The position numbers and the translations under genes are program-made. The notes below the pieces were generated by a model. That model had not been told where the DNA came from and made no database searches. It saw nothing but the letters and a program-made list of their open reading frames with translations. Below, piece by piece: positions 55,785 through 64,000 of a DNA stretch of 64,000 bases. Origin of the DNA: Rhodoferax sp. (GTDB taxonomy: Bacteria; Pseudomonadota; Gammaproteobacteria; Burkholderiales; Burkholderiaceae_C); contig NZ_JABBPD010000004.1 in the NCBI RefSeq assembly GCF_012927445.1, positions 965,039 through 1,029,038 on the forward strand, given 5' to 3'. The first letter of the stretch is position 1, and each line of letters opens with the position of its first letter.

Positions 55785-56309
55785 TTACTGCAAGGTTGGC
55801 GCGACCAGCCCCATCTCGGCGCTGGTCATGAGTTTTTCGATATCGAGCAGAATCAGCATGCGGTTTTCCAGCGAGCCGATGGCCAGCAGGTGGTCGCTGC
55901 CAATAGCTGAGGAGAACTCGGGCACCGGGCGCATCTGCTCCGGCGTCAAGGTGATTACGTCGGAAACACCATCGACCACCATGCCCACCACCTGCTTGCC
56001 GATGTTGAGCACGATCACCACCGTGAAGGTGTCGTAGTTCACCTGCGCCAGGTTGAACTTGATGCGCATGTCGATGATGGGCACGATCACGCCACGCAGG
56101 TTGACCACGCCCAGGATGTAAGCCGGGGCGTTGGCCATGCGGGTGGGGCGCTCAAAGGAGCGGATTTCCTGCACGCGCAGGATGTCCATGCCGTATTCTT
56201 CATCTCCGAGTTTGAAGGCGAGGAACTCGCGAATCGTGAGTTCCGGTGAGCCCGATTTCGGGTTCGAATTTGCTATCGCGTTGCTTACCGCAACATCTGT
56301 TTGATCCAT
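55785..56309 (-). CDS. cheW: Chemotaxis coupling protein CheW
   Basis: A 174-residue adaptor joining receptors to CheA. The core starts [20 protein letters not shown], with [23 protein letters not shown] (the conserved NLRG turn) near residue 63 and [21 protein letters not shown] near 112. An N-terminal extension of about 25 residues precedes it. A run of 15 G residues lies about 52 bases upstream of the ATG on the minus strand and could affect its promoter. Confidence 0.93.
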   Translation of the reverse strand: MDQTDVAVSNAIANSNPKSGSPELTIREFLAFKLGDEEYGMDILRVQEIRSFERPTRMANAPAYILGVVNLRGVIVPIIDMRIKFNLAQVNYDTFTVVIVLNIGKQVVGMVVDGVSDVITLTPEQMRPVPEFSSAIGSDHLLAIGSLENRMLILLDIEKLMTSAEMGLVAPTLQ

Positions 56310-56360
56310 CTCAACACCGTCCCTATTTTAAAATGCCAGGGGGTCATTGTTATTCAGTTA

Positions 56361-56375
56361 CCCCCCCCCCCCCCC
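56361..56375. repeat. 15-base homopolymer (poly-C on plus, poly-G on minus) upstream of cheW
   Basis: An uninterrupted run of 15 C followed by GGG. Tracts of this length change by slipped-strand mispairing. It lies 52-66 bases upstream of the cheW ATG, in the likely promoter region of cheW-mcp. It could also be a place of sequencing error. Confidence 0.9.
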
Positions 56376-56672
56376 GGGTTTACCCTTATATTGTTGACAT
56401 GCATTCGAAATGTGACCATTGCGAGCGCGGGTGGCGAACCTGAACAGGTGTCCAACCCGCAACGCTTGAATCCAGGCGACAACCGTTGACTACGGCTTGT
56501 CCGGTCCCGGAAACCATGAAGTAGTCAATCCACCCCCATACCTGCTCCTTGTTTTCGCCATGGCTCGATTCGCGCCAATCCGCAACGCGTAGACATCATA
56601 AACGGTTGATAGGCAACATTGTATGTCCTTCATATTTTTCAGTTGGGAGACGACCATCCATGTTGTTTGAGA
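56376..56672. other. Intergenic region between cheW and an XRE regulator
   Basis: I find no supported gene. It must contain the divergent promoters for cheW-mcp and the XRE-family gene. Confidence 0.5.
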
Positions 56673-57050
56673 ATGCCCATGACCCCCCAACAACAAAAAC
56701 GAATCGCCAAAGCCGTTGGCGCGCTCATCGCCCGCGCGCGAGCTCAGACTCAAATGACCCAAGAGGATGTAGCCGAAGCGTTGGAAGTGGGCGCCGAGAC
56801 GGTTTCGCGGATCGAGCGAGGCATGGTGCCGCCGACCCTGGCCCGTCTATTTGAGTTCGCGGAGCTCTTCGGCTGCCGCGTGGACGAGCTGCTGCTCGAA
56901 GCCAGCAATCGGAGCGCGGACCAAGCCGCTGCCATTGCTAGCCAACTCGCGGAGCTGAATCCTGACGACCGTGCGATGGTCGCCAACATCGTTAATCAAA
57001 TGGCGACGCACCTGCGCGCCAAAAAGCTCCAGACCAAACGCCAGCACTAA
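56673..57050 (+). CDS. XRE-family transcriptional regulator
   Basis: A 125-residue protein. The N-terminal helix-turn-helix contains TQMTQEDVAEALEVGAETVSRIERGMVPPTLARLFEFAELFGCRVDELL, a complete XRE/Cro-CI fold. The C-terminal 50 residues are helical and polar. The start at 56673 (MPMTPQQQ) or 56679 is uncertain. Its targets are unknown; no phage genes are near. It converges with a doubtful minus-strand small gene (overlap of stops). Confidence 0.8.
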   Translation: MPMTPQQQKRIAKAVGALIARARAQTQMTQEDVAEALEVGAETVSRIERGMVPPTLARLFEFAELFGCRVDELLLEASNRSADQAAAIASQLAELNPDDRAMVANIVNQMATHLRAKKLQTKRQH

Positions 57051-57208
57051 GCCGCGAGGCTTGATGGCGTGAGTTGCTTCGCGTCCAAGTGGTCCCAAAA
57101 CTCGACGACATCGTCGTCGTAACCGATCGCAAGGTAAGCCTCAACAAGCGATTGCCGTATCTCTGTCGATGAAAATTTCAGCACCCGCATGCGGCCATCA
57201 AGAACCAT
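57047..57208 (-). CDS. Possible 53-residue protein or gene remnant
   Basis: The frame reads VLKFSSTEIRQSLVEAYLAIGYDDDVVEFWDHLDAKQL, which looks like a genuine amphipathic helical protein rather than random translation. No family is recognised and the upstream part of the frame is non-coding-like. It may be a remnant of a longer gene. Apart from this I see nothing between 57051 and 57382. Confidence 0.3.
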   Translation of the reverse strand: MVLDGRMRVLKFSSTEIRQSLVEAYLAIGYDDDVVEFWDHLDAKQLTPSSLAA

Positions 57209-57382
57209 CTTGATCCATGTCGATGACTTGGACAAAGCGGTCAAGGAATGCCTGAAATGAAATTTTCTCTGCAGGCTGTCGACTGGATGGACGCCCGGGC
57301 TGAGTGAAGGGCGGCGGCAGACCCCTCCTGCCGCCCTTGCAGGATGCCTGGCTTGCACACACTCCAACTCAGTTGGGCTAGG

Positions 57383-57616
57383 ATGAACAAAATGAAACTC
57401 ACCAAATTCAATGACCTCGTCTACCGTGTCCTGACGGACCAGGGTGAACATGTAGGCAACCTGAAGCTGATCAACGGGACATGGAAGTTCAAGGCCATTG
57501 GTTACGAGCAGAATGGCGACGTCATTCCCGGTGGCGGCCCGCTGACCGACCGGCATAACACCACCTTCGACTCGCTCGACGAGGCGCTGATTAGCGCCAA
57601 GCTTGGCCCGACTTGA
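57383..57616 (+). CDS. Conserved-looking small protein of unknown function
   Basis: A 77-residue protein: KLTKFNDLVYRVLTDQGEHVGNLKLINGTWKFKAIGYEQNGDVIPGGGPLTDRHN. It resembles a small beta-barrel fold, with a GTWKFKAIGY strand. It has no signal or membrane segment. GGCTAGG precedes the ATG at 57383. It ends 23 bases before a strong bidirectional terminator, which supports real transcription. I do not recognise the family. Confidence 0.55.
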   Translation: MNKMKLTKFNDLVYRVLTDQGEHVGNLKLINGTWKFKAIGYEQNGDVIPGGGPLTDRHNTTFDSLDEALISAKLGPT

Positions 57617-57639
57617 GTTACTGGCGACTCACCCCGTCA

Positions 57640-57678
57640 AGAAAAAAGGCCCGTAGCGTTGATGCCACGGGCCTTTTT
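57640..57678. terminator. Bidirectional Rho-independent terminator
   Basis: AAAAAAGGCCCGT and its mirror ACGGGCCTTTTTT form a long stem flanked by A- and T-runs, so it works in both directions: for the small gene on the plus strand and for ssb on the minus strand. Confidence 0.88.
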
Positions 57679-57694
57679 TACAAAAACGTGCTGA

Positions 57695-58192
57695 TCAAAA
57701 TGGAATGTCGTCGTCCATATCGTCAAACCCACTCGCAGGCTTGGCTTGTGCCGGGGCCTGACGTGGCGCAGACGCCGGAGCCTGGGGACGTGAGGCGGGT
57801 GCCGGGCGGGAATAACCGCCGCCAGAGCCTTCATCGTCGTGGGAGGGTTCGCCCATGCCTTCACGGCCACCGAGCATCTGCATTTCATTGGCGATGATGT
57901 CGGTCGCGTATTTCTCTACGCCGTCTTTGTCGGTGTACTTGCGGGTCTTGATGCGGCCTTCCACATAGACGGGACGGCCCTTCTTCAAATACTGGCCCGC
58001 GATTTCGGCCAACTTGCCGAAAAACGTGACACGGTGCCACTCGGTCTCTTCGACCATGTTGCCATCCTTGCCCTTGTACTTGCTGCTGGTGGCAATGGTG
58101 ATATTGGCCACAGCGTCGCCACTGGGCAGGTAACGGACTTCGGGGTCGCGCCCCAAGTTGCCCACGAGAATGACTTTATTAACGGATGCCAT
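57695..58192 (-). CDS. ssb: Single-stranded DNA-binding protein
   Basis: A 165-residue SSB. The OB-fold begins [24 protein letters not shown], with [29 protein letters not shown] near residue 50. A Gly/Pro/Ala-rich linker leads to the acidic tip DMDDDIPF that docks repair and replication partners. It is flanked downstream by a strong terminator and upstream by the MFS gene. Confidence 0.96.
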   Translation of the reverse strand: MASVNKVILVGNLGRDPEVRYLPSGDAVANITIATSSKYKGKDGNMVEETEWHRVTFFGKLAEIAGQYLKKGRPVYVEGRIKTRKYTDKDGVEKYATDIIANEMQMLGGREGMGEPSHDDEGSGGGYSRPAPASRPQAPASAPRQAPAQAKPASGFDDMDDDIPF

Positions 58193-58270
58193 GGTTTTCC
58201 TTTTTAAAGTGTTGAGGACAGAGCTTGCAGCGATGCTGCGACGGTCGGTCCCGCAAGATCCAGAATTTGA

Positions 58271-59482
58271 TTATCCCGCCTTTGCCACCAGCCCCGGCGC
58301 ATTGGCAACCGGGGCCCGCATCGGCCAGGCCACCACCAGCCACAACAGCATGCCTGCGGCACAGCCGGCAAACAGGCCCTGCGCGCCCAGGTGCTTGACC
58401 AGCCAGCCGCCCAGCACGCCACCGGCAAAAAATCCCAGTGATTGCAGCGTGTTGTAGACCCCCATGGCGGCGCCGCGGGCATGCGCCGGGGCCACACGCG
58501 ACGCCAGGCTGGGTTGACTGGCTTCCAACACATTGAAGCCACAGAAAAATACAAATAACAAAACAGCCAGAGCGCTCACACTCGGTGCGCCTGAAGCGGC
58601 CACAAGCCAAAAGCCGAGCTGTACCACGGCGATCAAGCCCACCGCGGTCAAAAACACAGCCCGCAGGTAACCCCGCTTCTCCAGCGGGAACAGCGTGCTG
58701 CCCATGACAAAGAACGAGGCCAAGACCGCAGGCAGGTACACCCACCAATGGTGCTCATGCGGCAAACCCGCTTGCACCAGCAGGGCGGGCACCGCCATCC
58801 ACATGGCCAGCTGGACCGCGTGCAGCACAAACACGCCAAAATTGAGACGCAGTAAGGCCGGCAGGCGCAGCACCTCCAGCAGACGGCCACGCGGCATGTT
58901 TTTATGTTGCAAAGGCTCGGCCGGCACCCACCAGATGACCACGGCCACGCCCGCCAGCGCCAAAGCGCCCGTCATCACAAACAGCCCCGCCAGCCCGATA
59001 TGCGCCACCAGCAAAGGAGCAGCCACCAGTGACAGCGCAAACATCAGCCCGATGCTGGCCCCCACCAGCGCCATGGACTTGGTGCGCACCACATCCCGGG
59101 TCTGGTCTGCCAGCAAGGCGGTCACAGCCGCCGAGACGGCGCCGGCCCCCTGCACCGCACGGCCAATCGCCAGCCAGGTCAGGCTGGGCGCCCAGGCTGC
59201 CACAAAACTGCCGGCGGCGAACAGCAGCAAACCAAACACAATGACCCGTTTGCGCCCCAGCCGGTCCGACGCCATGCCATACAGGAATTGCAGCATGGCC
59301 TGCGTCAAGCCATAAATACCCATGGTCAGGCCAATCAGGGTCGGATCATCCCCGCCGGGGTACTTGGCCGCTTCGATCGCAAACACCGGCAATATCAGGA
59401 ACAGCCCCAGCATGCGCAGGGCAAAAATAGTGGCCAGCGAAAAGCTGGCGCGCCGTTCCTCAGGCGTCATCACGCTGGCCAT
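58271..59482 (-). CDS. MFS transporter
   Basis: A 403-residue major-facilitator protein with about twelve membrane segments. It has GLTMGIYGLTQAMLQFLYGMASDRLGRKRVI, with the D-R-x-G-R-K-R signature of loop 2-3, and a second-half match near GVYNTLQSLGFFAGGVLGGWL. It looks like a drug/proton antiporter (YajR/EmrD-like), substrate unknown. I start at MASVMTPEE (59482); the longer frame upstream is not membrane-protein-like and runs toward the divergent uvrA. It is a common neighbour of uvrA-ssb in betaproteobacteria. Confidence 0.87.
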   Translation of the reverse strand: MASVMTPEERRASFSLATIFALRMLGLFLILPVFAIEAAKYPGGDDPTLIGLTMGIYGLTQAMLQFLYGMASDRLGRKRVIVFGLLLFAAGSFVAAWAPSLTWLAIGRAVQGAGAVSAAVTALLADQTRDVVRTKSMALVGASIGLMFALSLVAAPLLVAHIGLAGLFVMTGALALAGVAVVIWWVPAEPLQHKNMPRGRLLEVLRLPALLRLNFGVFVLHAVQLAMWMAVPALLVQAGLPHEHHWWVYLPAVLASFFVMGSTLFPLEKRGYLRAVFLTAVGLIAVVQLGFWLVAASGAPSVSALAVLLFVFFCGFNVLEASQPSLASRVAPAHARGAAMGVYNTLQSLGFFAGGVLGGWLVKHLGAQGLFAGCAAGMLLWLVVAWPMRAPVANAPGLVAKAG

Positions 59483-59671
59483 GACAGGGATTTTTCCAGC
59501 CGACGGGGTAGCAACTTTAGGCAAAACAGCGTTCTCCAACAAACAAGTCCGTGAACGATCACGGCGGCACAAGCGCTGAATTGTCCCCGATCTGCCGCCG
59601 CCCTGGCCCGGCCGCGTGTCAACACGGCCATCTTTCACTATCATTGTGGGTTTTCCCGAGCACATTTCACC

Positions 59672-62600
59672 TTGAACTCCCCCACCGACGGCACCTCCCT
59701 CGCAGCTTCCTTGCAGCTGCAGACCATCAGCATTCGGGGTGCGCGCACCCACAACCTCAAGAACATTGATCTTGATATTCCGCGCAACCAGCTGGTGGTC
59801 ATCACGGGGTTGAGCGGTTCCGGCAAATCCAGCCTGGCGTTTGACACGCTGTATGCGGAGGGCCAGCGCCGTTACGTGGAGAGTCTGTCAACCTATGCGC
59901 GGCAGTTTTTGCAGTTGATGGACAAGCCCGATGTGGATGTGATCGAGGGCCTGAGCCCCGCCATCTCGATCGAGCAAAAGGCCACCTCGCACAACCCGCG
60001 CTCCACGGTGGGCACGGTGACCGAGATCCACGACTACCTGCGGCTGCTGTTTGCCCGCGCCGGCACCCCCTTTTGCCCCGACCATGGCCTGCCGCTGCAG
60101 GCCCAGACCGTGAGCCAGATGGTGGACGCGGTGCTGGCCATGCCCGCCGAGACCCGGCTGATGATTCTGGCGCCGCTGGCGCGTGAGAAAAAGGGTGAGT
60201 TCCTCGACGTCTTTGCCGACATGCAGGCGCAAGGCTATGTGCGCTTTCGCGTCAACGGGCAAGCGTATGAATTTGACCAGTTGCCGCCGCTGAAGAAAAC
60301 CGAAAAGCACGACATTGACGTCGTGATTGACCGCGTCAAAGTGCGCCCGGACACCGAGCCGCTGGCGCGAGACCAGCTGCGCCAGCGGCTGGCCGAGAGC
60401 TTTGAAGCCGCCTTGCGGGTCGCCGGCGGCCGCGCCATTGCCCTAGAAATTGATAGCACGCCACGCAATGGCGACGGGGGCCAGAGCCCCAAAGAGCACT
60501 TATTTAACGCCAAATTCTCCTGCCCGGCGTGCAGCTACTCGATCAGCGAGCTGGAGCCGCGCCTGTTTTCCTTCAACTCGCCGGTCGGCGCCTGCCCGGC
60601 CTGTGACGGCTTGGGCATGCAAGAGTTTTTCGATCCAGTTCGGGTGGTCGCGTTCCCGTCGCTCAGTCTGGCCAGCGGCGCCATCAAGGGCTGGGACCGG
60701 CGCAACGGTTACTACTTTGCCTTGCTGGAGAGCCTGGCCAAGCACTATAAGTTTGACATTGAGCAGGCCTTTGAGTCGCTGCCGGCCGAGATTCAGCACG
60801 CCGTACTGCAGGGTTCTGGCGAGGAAGAAATCAAGTTCAGCTACGTGATGGACTCGGGTCCCGCCCGAGGCGACACCAGCATCGCACAAGGCAAAAAGCT
60901 CAGCAAGAAGCATCCGTTTGAGGGCATCATTCCCAACATGCAGCGGCGCTACAAGGAGACCGACTCGGCGCTGGTGCGCGAAGACTTGGCACGCTACCGC
61001 AGCACCCAGCACTGCACTGAATGCGCAGGCTCCCGGCTGCGGCGGGAAGCGCGGCACGTCAAGATTGGCGAGGGCGCGCAAGCCCGTGCCATCTTCGAGA
61101 TCAGCCACGCCACCCTGCGCGACGCCTTTACTTACTTCAACACCCTGCAAATGCACGGTGCCAAGGGCGAAATCGCCGCCAAAGTGGTGCGTGAAATCGG
61201 CTTGCGGCTGAAGTTTCTCAACGACGTGGGACTGAACTACCTCAGCCTGGACCGCAGCGCCGAAACCCTCAGCGGCGGCGAGTCGCAGCGCATCCGGCTG
61301 GCGAGCCAGATCGGCTCCGGCCTGACCGGCGTGATGTACGTACTGGACGAGCCCAGCATCGGCCTGCACCAACGCGACAACGACCGCCTGATCGACACCC
61401 TGAAACACCTGCGCAACATCGGCAACAGCGTGCTGGTGGTCGAGCACGACGAAGACATGATGCGCGCCGCCGACCATGTGATTGACATGGGGCCGGGTGC
61501 CGGCCTGCATGGTGGGCGCGTGATGGCGCAGGGCACGTTTGACGAGGTCAAAGCCAACCCGGATTCACTGACCGGCCAGTATCTGGCGGGCAAGCTCAAA
61601 ATTGCGATCCCGAAACACCGCACGCCCTGGCTGCCCACGGTGCACGCGGCGCATTCGGCTGACAAATACCAATCCAAGCACCACGCGCCCAGCCCGGCCG
61701 CCGAGCGCCGGGCGGCGCGTGAGGCCAACCACCTGGCGACCCAAGGCGACATGCAGTCACTCCGGGTGATCGGCGCCACCGGTCACAACCTCAAAGACGT
61801 GACGGTGGAGTTCCCGGTCGGCCTGTTCACCTGCGTCACCGGCGTCTCAGGTTCCGGTAAATCCACCCTGGTCAACGACACGCTGTACACGGCAGTCGCG
61901 CGCACGCTGTACCGCGCCCACGACGAGCCGGCGGCGCACGAATCGATCGAAGGCATCGAGCATTTCGACAAAGTCATCAACGTCGACCAATCCCCGATTG
62001 GCCGTACGCCGCGTTCCAACCCAGCCACCTACACCGGCCTGTTCACACCGATTCGCGAGCTGATGGCCGAGATGCCAATGGCGCGCGAACGCGGCTACGG
62101 CCCCGGGCGCTTCAGCTTCAACGTGGCCGGCGGCCGCTGCGAAGCCTGCCAGGGCGACGGCATGGTCAAAGTGGAAATGCACTTTTTGCCCGACGTCTAC
62201 GTGCCCTGTGACGTTTGTGCCGGCAAGCGCTACAACCGCGAAACACTGGAAGTGCTGTACAAGGGCAAGAACATCGCGCAAATTCTGGACCTCACGGTGG
62301 AGGCCGCCTACGAGTTCCTGAAAGCACTGCCCAGCATTGCCCGCAAGCTGCACACGCTCCTGGACGTGGGTCTGAGCTACATCCGCTTGGGACAAGCCGC
62401 CACCACGCTGTCTGGCGGGGAAGCGCAGCGCGTCAAACTGGCGCTGGAGCTCAGCAAACGCGACACCGGGCGCACGCTCTACATCCTGGACGAACCGACC
62501 ACCGGCCTGCACTTTGCCGATATCGACTTGCTGCTCAAAGTGTTGCACCAGCTGCGAGATGCGGGCAACACGATTGTGGTCATCGAGCACAACCTGGACG

Positions 62601-62761
62601 TCATCAAGACTGCCGACTGGCTGATCGACATGGGCCCGGAAGGCGGCGCTGGCGGCGGCCAGGTGGTGGGCGTGGGCACGCCGGAAGACATTGCCGCCAA
62701 CCCGGCCAGCCACACCGGGCGCTATTTGAAGCGGCTGCTGTCACCGGCGGCCAGCGACTGA
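59672..62761 (+). CDS. uvrA: Excinuclease ABC subunit A
   Basis: The DNA-damage recognition ATPase of nucleotide excision repair, 1029 residues. Walker A motifs are GLSGSGKSS near residue 46 and GVSGSGKST near 724; ABC signatures are LSGGESQ near 533 and LSGGEAQ in the second half. Zinc-binding Cys pairs are CPAC...CPAC near 285-310 and CEAC...CDVC in the second half. E. coli UvrA has 940 residues; extra length includes a linker near 640-700 and residues 259-273, translated from a dispersed repeat. The start is TTG at 59672. The end overlaps the convergent GGDEF-EAL gene by 40 bases. Confidence 0.95.
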   Translation: MNSPTDGTSLAASLQLQTISIRGARTHNLKNIDLDIPRNQLVVITGLSGSGKSSLAFDTLYAEGQRRYVESLSTYARQFLQLMDKPDVDVIEGLSPAISIEQKATSHNPRSTVGTVTEIHDYLRLLFARAGTPFCPDHGLPLQAQTVSQMVDAVLAMPAETRLMILAPLAREKKGEFLDVFADMQAQGYVRFRVNGQAYEFDQLPPLKKTEKHDIDVVIDRVKVRPDTEPLARDQLRQRLAESFEAALRVAGGRAIALEIDSTPRNGDGGQSPKEHLFNAKFSCPACSYSISELEPRLFSFNSPVGACPACDGLGMQEFFDPVRVVAFPSLSLASGAIKGWDRRNGYYFALLESLAKHYKFDIEQAFESLPAEIQHAVLQGSGEEEIKFSYVMDSGPARGDTSIAQGKKLSKKHPFEGIIPNMQRRYKETDSALVREDLARYRSTQHCTECAGSRLRREARHVKIGEGAQARAIFEISHATLRDAFTYFNTLQMHGAKGEIAAKVVREIGLRLKFLNDVGLNYLSLDRSAETLSGGESQRIRLASQIGSGLTGVMYVLDEPSIGLHQRDNDRLIDTLKHLRNIGNSVLVVEHDEDMMRAADHVIDMGPGAGLHGGRVMAQGTFDEVKANPDSLTGQYLAGKLKIAIPKHRTPWLPTVHAAHSADKYQSKHHAPSPAAERRAAREANHLATQGDMQSLRVIGATGHNLKDVTVEFPVGLFTCVTGVSGSGKSTLVNDTLYTAVARTLYRAHDEPAAHESIEGIEHFDKVINVDQSPIGRTPRSNPATYTGLFTPIRELMAEMPMARERGYGPGRFSFNVAGGRCEACQGDGMVKVEMHFLPDVYVPCDVCAGKRYNRETLEVLYKGKNIAQILDLTVEAAYEFLKALPSIARKLHTLLDVGLSYIRLGQAATTLSGGEAQRVKLALELSKRDTGRTLYILDEPTTGLHFADIDLLLKVLHQLRDAGNTIVVIEHNLDVIKTADWLIDMGPEGGAGGGQVVGVGTPEDIAANPASHTGRYLKRLLSPAASD
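60446..60490 (-). repeat. Dispersed repeat copy 13, inside uvrA and translated
   Basis: On the plus strand AAATTGATAGCACGCCACGC, then AATGGCGACGGGGGCCAGA, reverse orientation of the family. It lies at residues 259-273, just before the first zinc module, with frame preserved. Confidence 0.85.
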
Positions 62762-64000
62762 CGCACAAACGCCTCGAACGGCTCGGCCAGCAGCGGCTCG
62801 CTGTACAAGTAACCCTGGACTTCGTCACAGCCCTGTGCGCGCAAAAATGCCAGCTGCCCTTCAGTCTCCACCCCTTCGGCAATGGTCAAAAAGCCCAGGC
62901 TGTGCGCCAGTGCGATGATGGCGACGACGATCGCTTTGTCGTCCGGATCATCGGTGATGTCACGAACAAACGACTGGTCGATCTTGAGCTTGTAAACCTG
63001 AAAGCGCTTGAGGTAGTTGAGCGACGAGTAGCCGGTGCCGAAGTCGTCAATCGACATCCGCACACCGCGCTCATGCAGCTTGTTCATGACCGCGATGGCG
63101 CCCAGGGGGTCGTTCATCGCCACCCCCTCCGTCAGCTCAAGCTCCAGGAACTGCGGCGGCAGGCCAGCCTCGGCCAGCACCTGGGTCACCAGCTCCGGCA
63201 GATTGGCATGGCGAAATTGCACGGCCGACAGGTTGACCGCCATCTGCTGGATCGGCAGCCCGGCATCCAGCCAGACCCGCAGTTGCCGGGTGGCGGTACG
63301 CAGCACCCATTCGCCGATCGACAGAATCAGCCCGCTGTCTTCTGCCACCGGAATGAATTCAGCCGGTGACACCTGGCCCAGCGTCGGATGGTCCCAGCGC
63401 AGCAGGGCTTCCATGCCGACCACCCGGCCATCCTGCAGCGACACCTGCGGCTGGTACACCAGATGAAACTGCTGCAACTCCAGCGCACGGCGCAAACCGT
63501 TTTCCAGTTGCAAGGTGCGGGCGGATTCGGTCTGCATCTGCGCCGTGAAAAAGCGAAAGACGTTCCGGCCGCCCTGCTTGGCCCGGTACATGGCGGTGTC
63601 GGCACTCATGGACAGCGCCTCGAACGAGTCGCCGTCGGTGGGGAACAGGGCAATGCCGATCGAGAAGGTGATGGCCAGTTCTTGTTGATCGATGGTGTAG
63701 CGCTGCGCAGCAACCTCCTGCACCTTGTTCGCCACATGCGCCGCGCCCGCTGCGTCCAGGCCCGGACACAGCAAGACAAACTCATCCCCCCCCAGACGAC
63801 ACACCGTGTCCTCTTCACGCAGCGTCGATTTGAGGCGCTGCGCCACCTGAATCAGCAACTCATCGCCAATGTGATGACCCAGTGAATCGTTCACGTTTTT
63901 GAACCGGTCCAGATCCAGGAACATCAAGGCCAACGGTTCCCCGTGACGCTGCGCATGGCTCAAGGCGCTGTCGACCCGGTCCCGCAGCAGGCGCCGATTG
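62722..64000 (-). CDS. GGDEF-EAL cyclic di-GMP protein (N-terminus outside window)
   Basis: The visible 425 residues hold a GGDEF domain ([10 protein letters not shown] active site, [20 protein letters not shown]) and an EAL domain with [26 protein letters not shown] and [13 protein letters not shown], all with catalytic residues, so it should hydrolyse c-di-GMP and might also make it. The frame continues to the window edge with [10 protein letters not shown], so its sensory N-terminus is not visible. Its last 40 bases overlap the 3' end of uvrA. Confidence 0.92.
   Translation of the reverse strand, partial: NRRLLRDRVDSALSHAQRHGEPLALMFLDLDRFKNVNDSLGHHIGDELLIQVAQRLKSTLREEDTVCRLGGDEFVLLCPGLDAAGAAHVANKVQEVAAQRYTIDQQELAITFSIGIALFPTDGDSFEALSMSADTAMYRAKQGGRNVFRFFTAQMQTESARTLQLENGLRRALELQQFHLVYQPQVSLQDGRVVGMEALLRWDHPTLGQVSPAEFIPVAEDSGLILSIGEWVLRTATRQLRVWLDAGLPIQQMAVNLSAVQFRHANLPELVTQVLAEAGLPPQFLELELTEGVAMNDPLGAIAVMNKLHERGVRMSIDDFGTGYSSLNYLKRFQVYKLKIDQSFVRDITDDPDDKAIVVAIIALAHSLGFLTIAEGVETEGQLAFLRAQGCDEVQGYLYSEPLLAEPFEAFVRQSLAAGDSSRFK

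Noticed and set aside
56376-56420. Flagellar sigma28 promoter before cheW
   Set aside because: A TAAA lies near the homopolymer, but no GCCGATAA-like -10 at correct spacing is present.

Overview
The window looks like the chromosome of a betaproteobacterium, most likely in the Comamonadaceae (Rhodoferax/Polaromonas-like). I judge this from moderately high GC, the bamE-dapB-exbB/exbD-leuS-lptE-holA-proA gene order, the hpf-ptsN-hprK cluster, the ferrooxidans-type GshA, and a dispersed 45-60 bp repeat of a kind I associate with this family. The genus call is inference. I saw no rRNA, tRNA or CRISPR array.

Layout. 1-5.6 kb: cell-envelope genes (an undecaprenyl-diphosphatase, a DedA-PAP2 fusion, class A PBP1A) with a J-domain gene and a decayed IS30 transposase between them. 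5.5-16.8 kb: accessory region with VOC proteins, a GSU2403-type nucleotidyltransferase bracketed by a duplicated piece of a GST gene, AlkB, a Fic protein, a Phd/RelE toxin-antitoxin pair, a 1028-residue reverse transcriptase-nitrilase fusion (probable DRT-type antiphage gene) and a truncated NERD-domain helicase fragment. Copies of the dispersed repeat lie just downstream of most minus-strand genes here. 17-24 kb: a diguanylate cyclase, a YafJ-like amidotransferase and the glutathione genes gshA and gshB with kup between them. 24-33.6 kb: one long minus-strand run, bamE-dapB-exbB-exbD-leuS-lptE-holA-proA-cytochrome c-DUF6352. 33.7-44.8 kb: fur, hprK, ptsN, hpf, corA (with a possible RNA switch in its leader), mtn, fadD, pntB/A2/A1, a nudix hydrolase and mnmA.

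44.9-52.9 kb: a tightly packed seven-gene minus-strand operon encoding an RND adaptor and permease, sulfide:quinone oxidoreductase, DUF2892, OsmC, a second SQR-like flavoprotein and, last, an atypical CsoR-family regulator. A good sigma70 promoter overlapped by a G/C-ended inverted repeat precedes it. I read this as a sulfide/persulfide detoxification and efflux operon with its own feedback regulator. 52.9-58 kb: IS remnants, an MCP-CheW chemotaxis pair (a 15-base homopolymer lies upstream of cheW), an XRE regulator and small unknown genes. 57.7-64 kb: ssb, an MFS transporter, uvrA and an incomplete GGDEF-EAL protein.

The strongest signals beyond routine annotation are: (1) the dispersed repeat, with at least thirteen copies, five of them inside genes and translated in frame (uvrA, leuS, proA, mtn, exbB), resembling the behaviour of Rickettsia palindromic elements; (2) the RT-nitrilase fusion with both active sites intact; (3) the SQR-RND operon and its operator; (4) the corA leader with mutually exclusive pairings that include the ribosome binding site.
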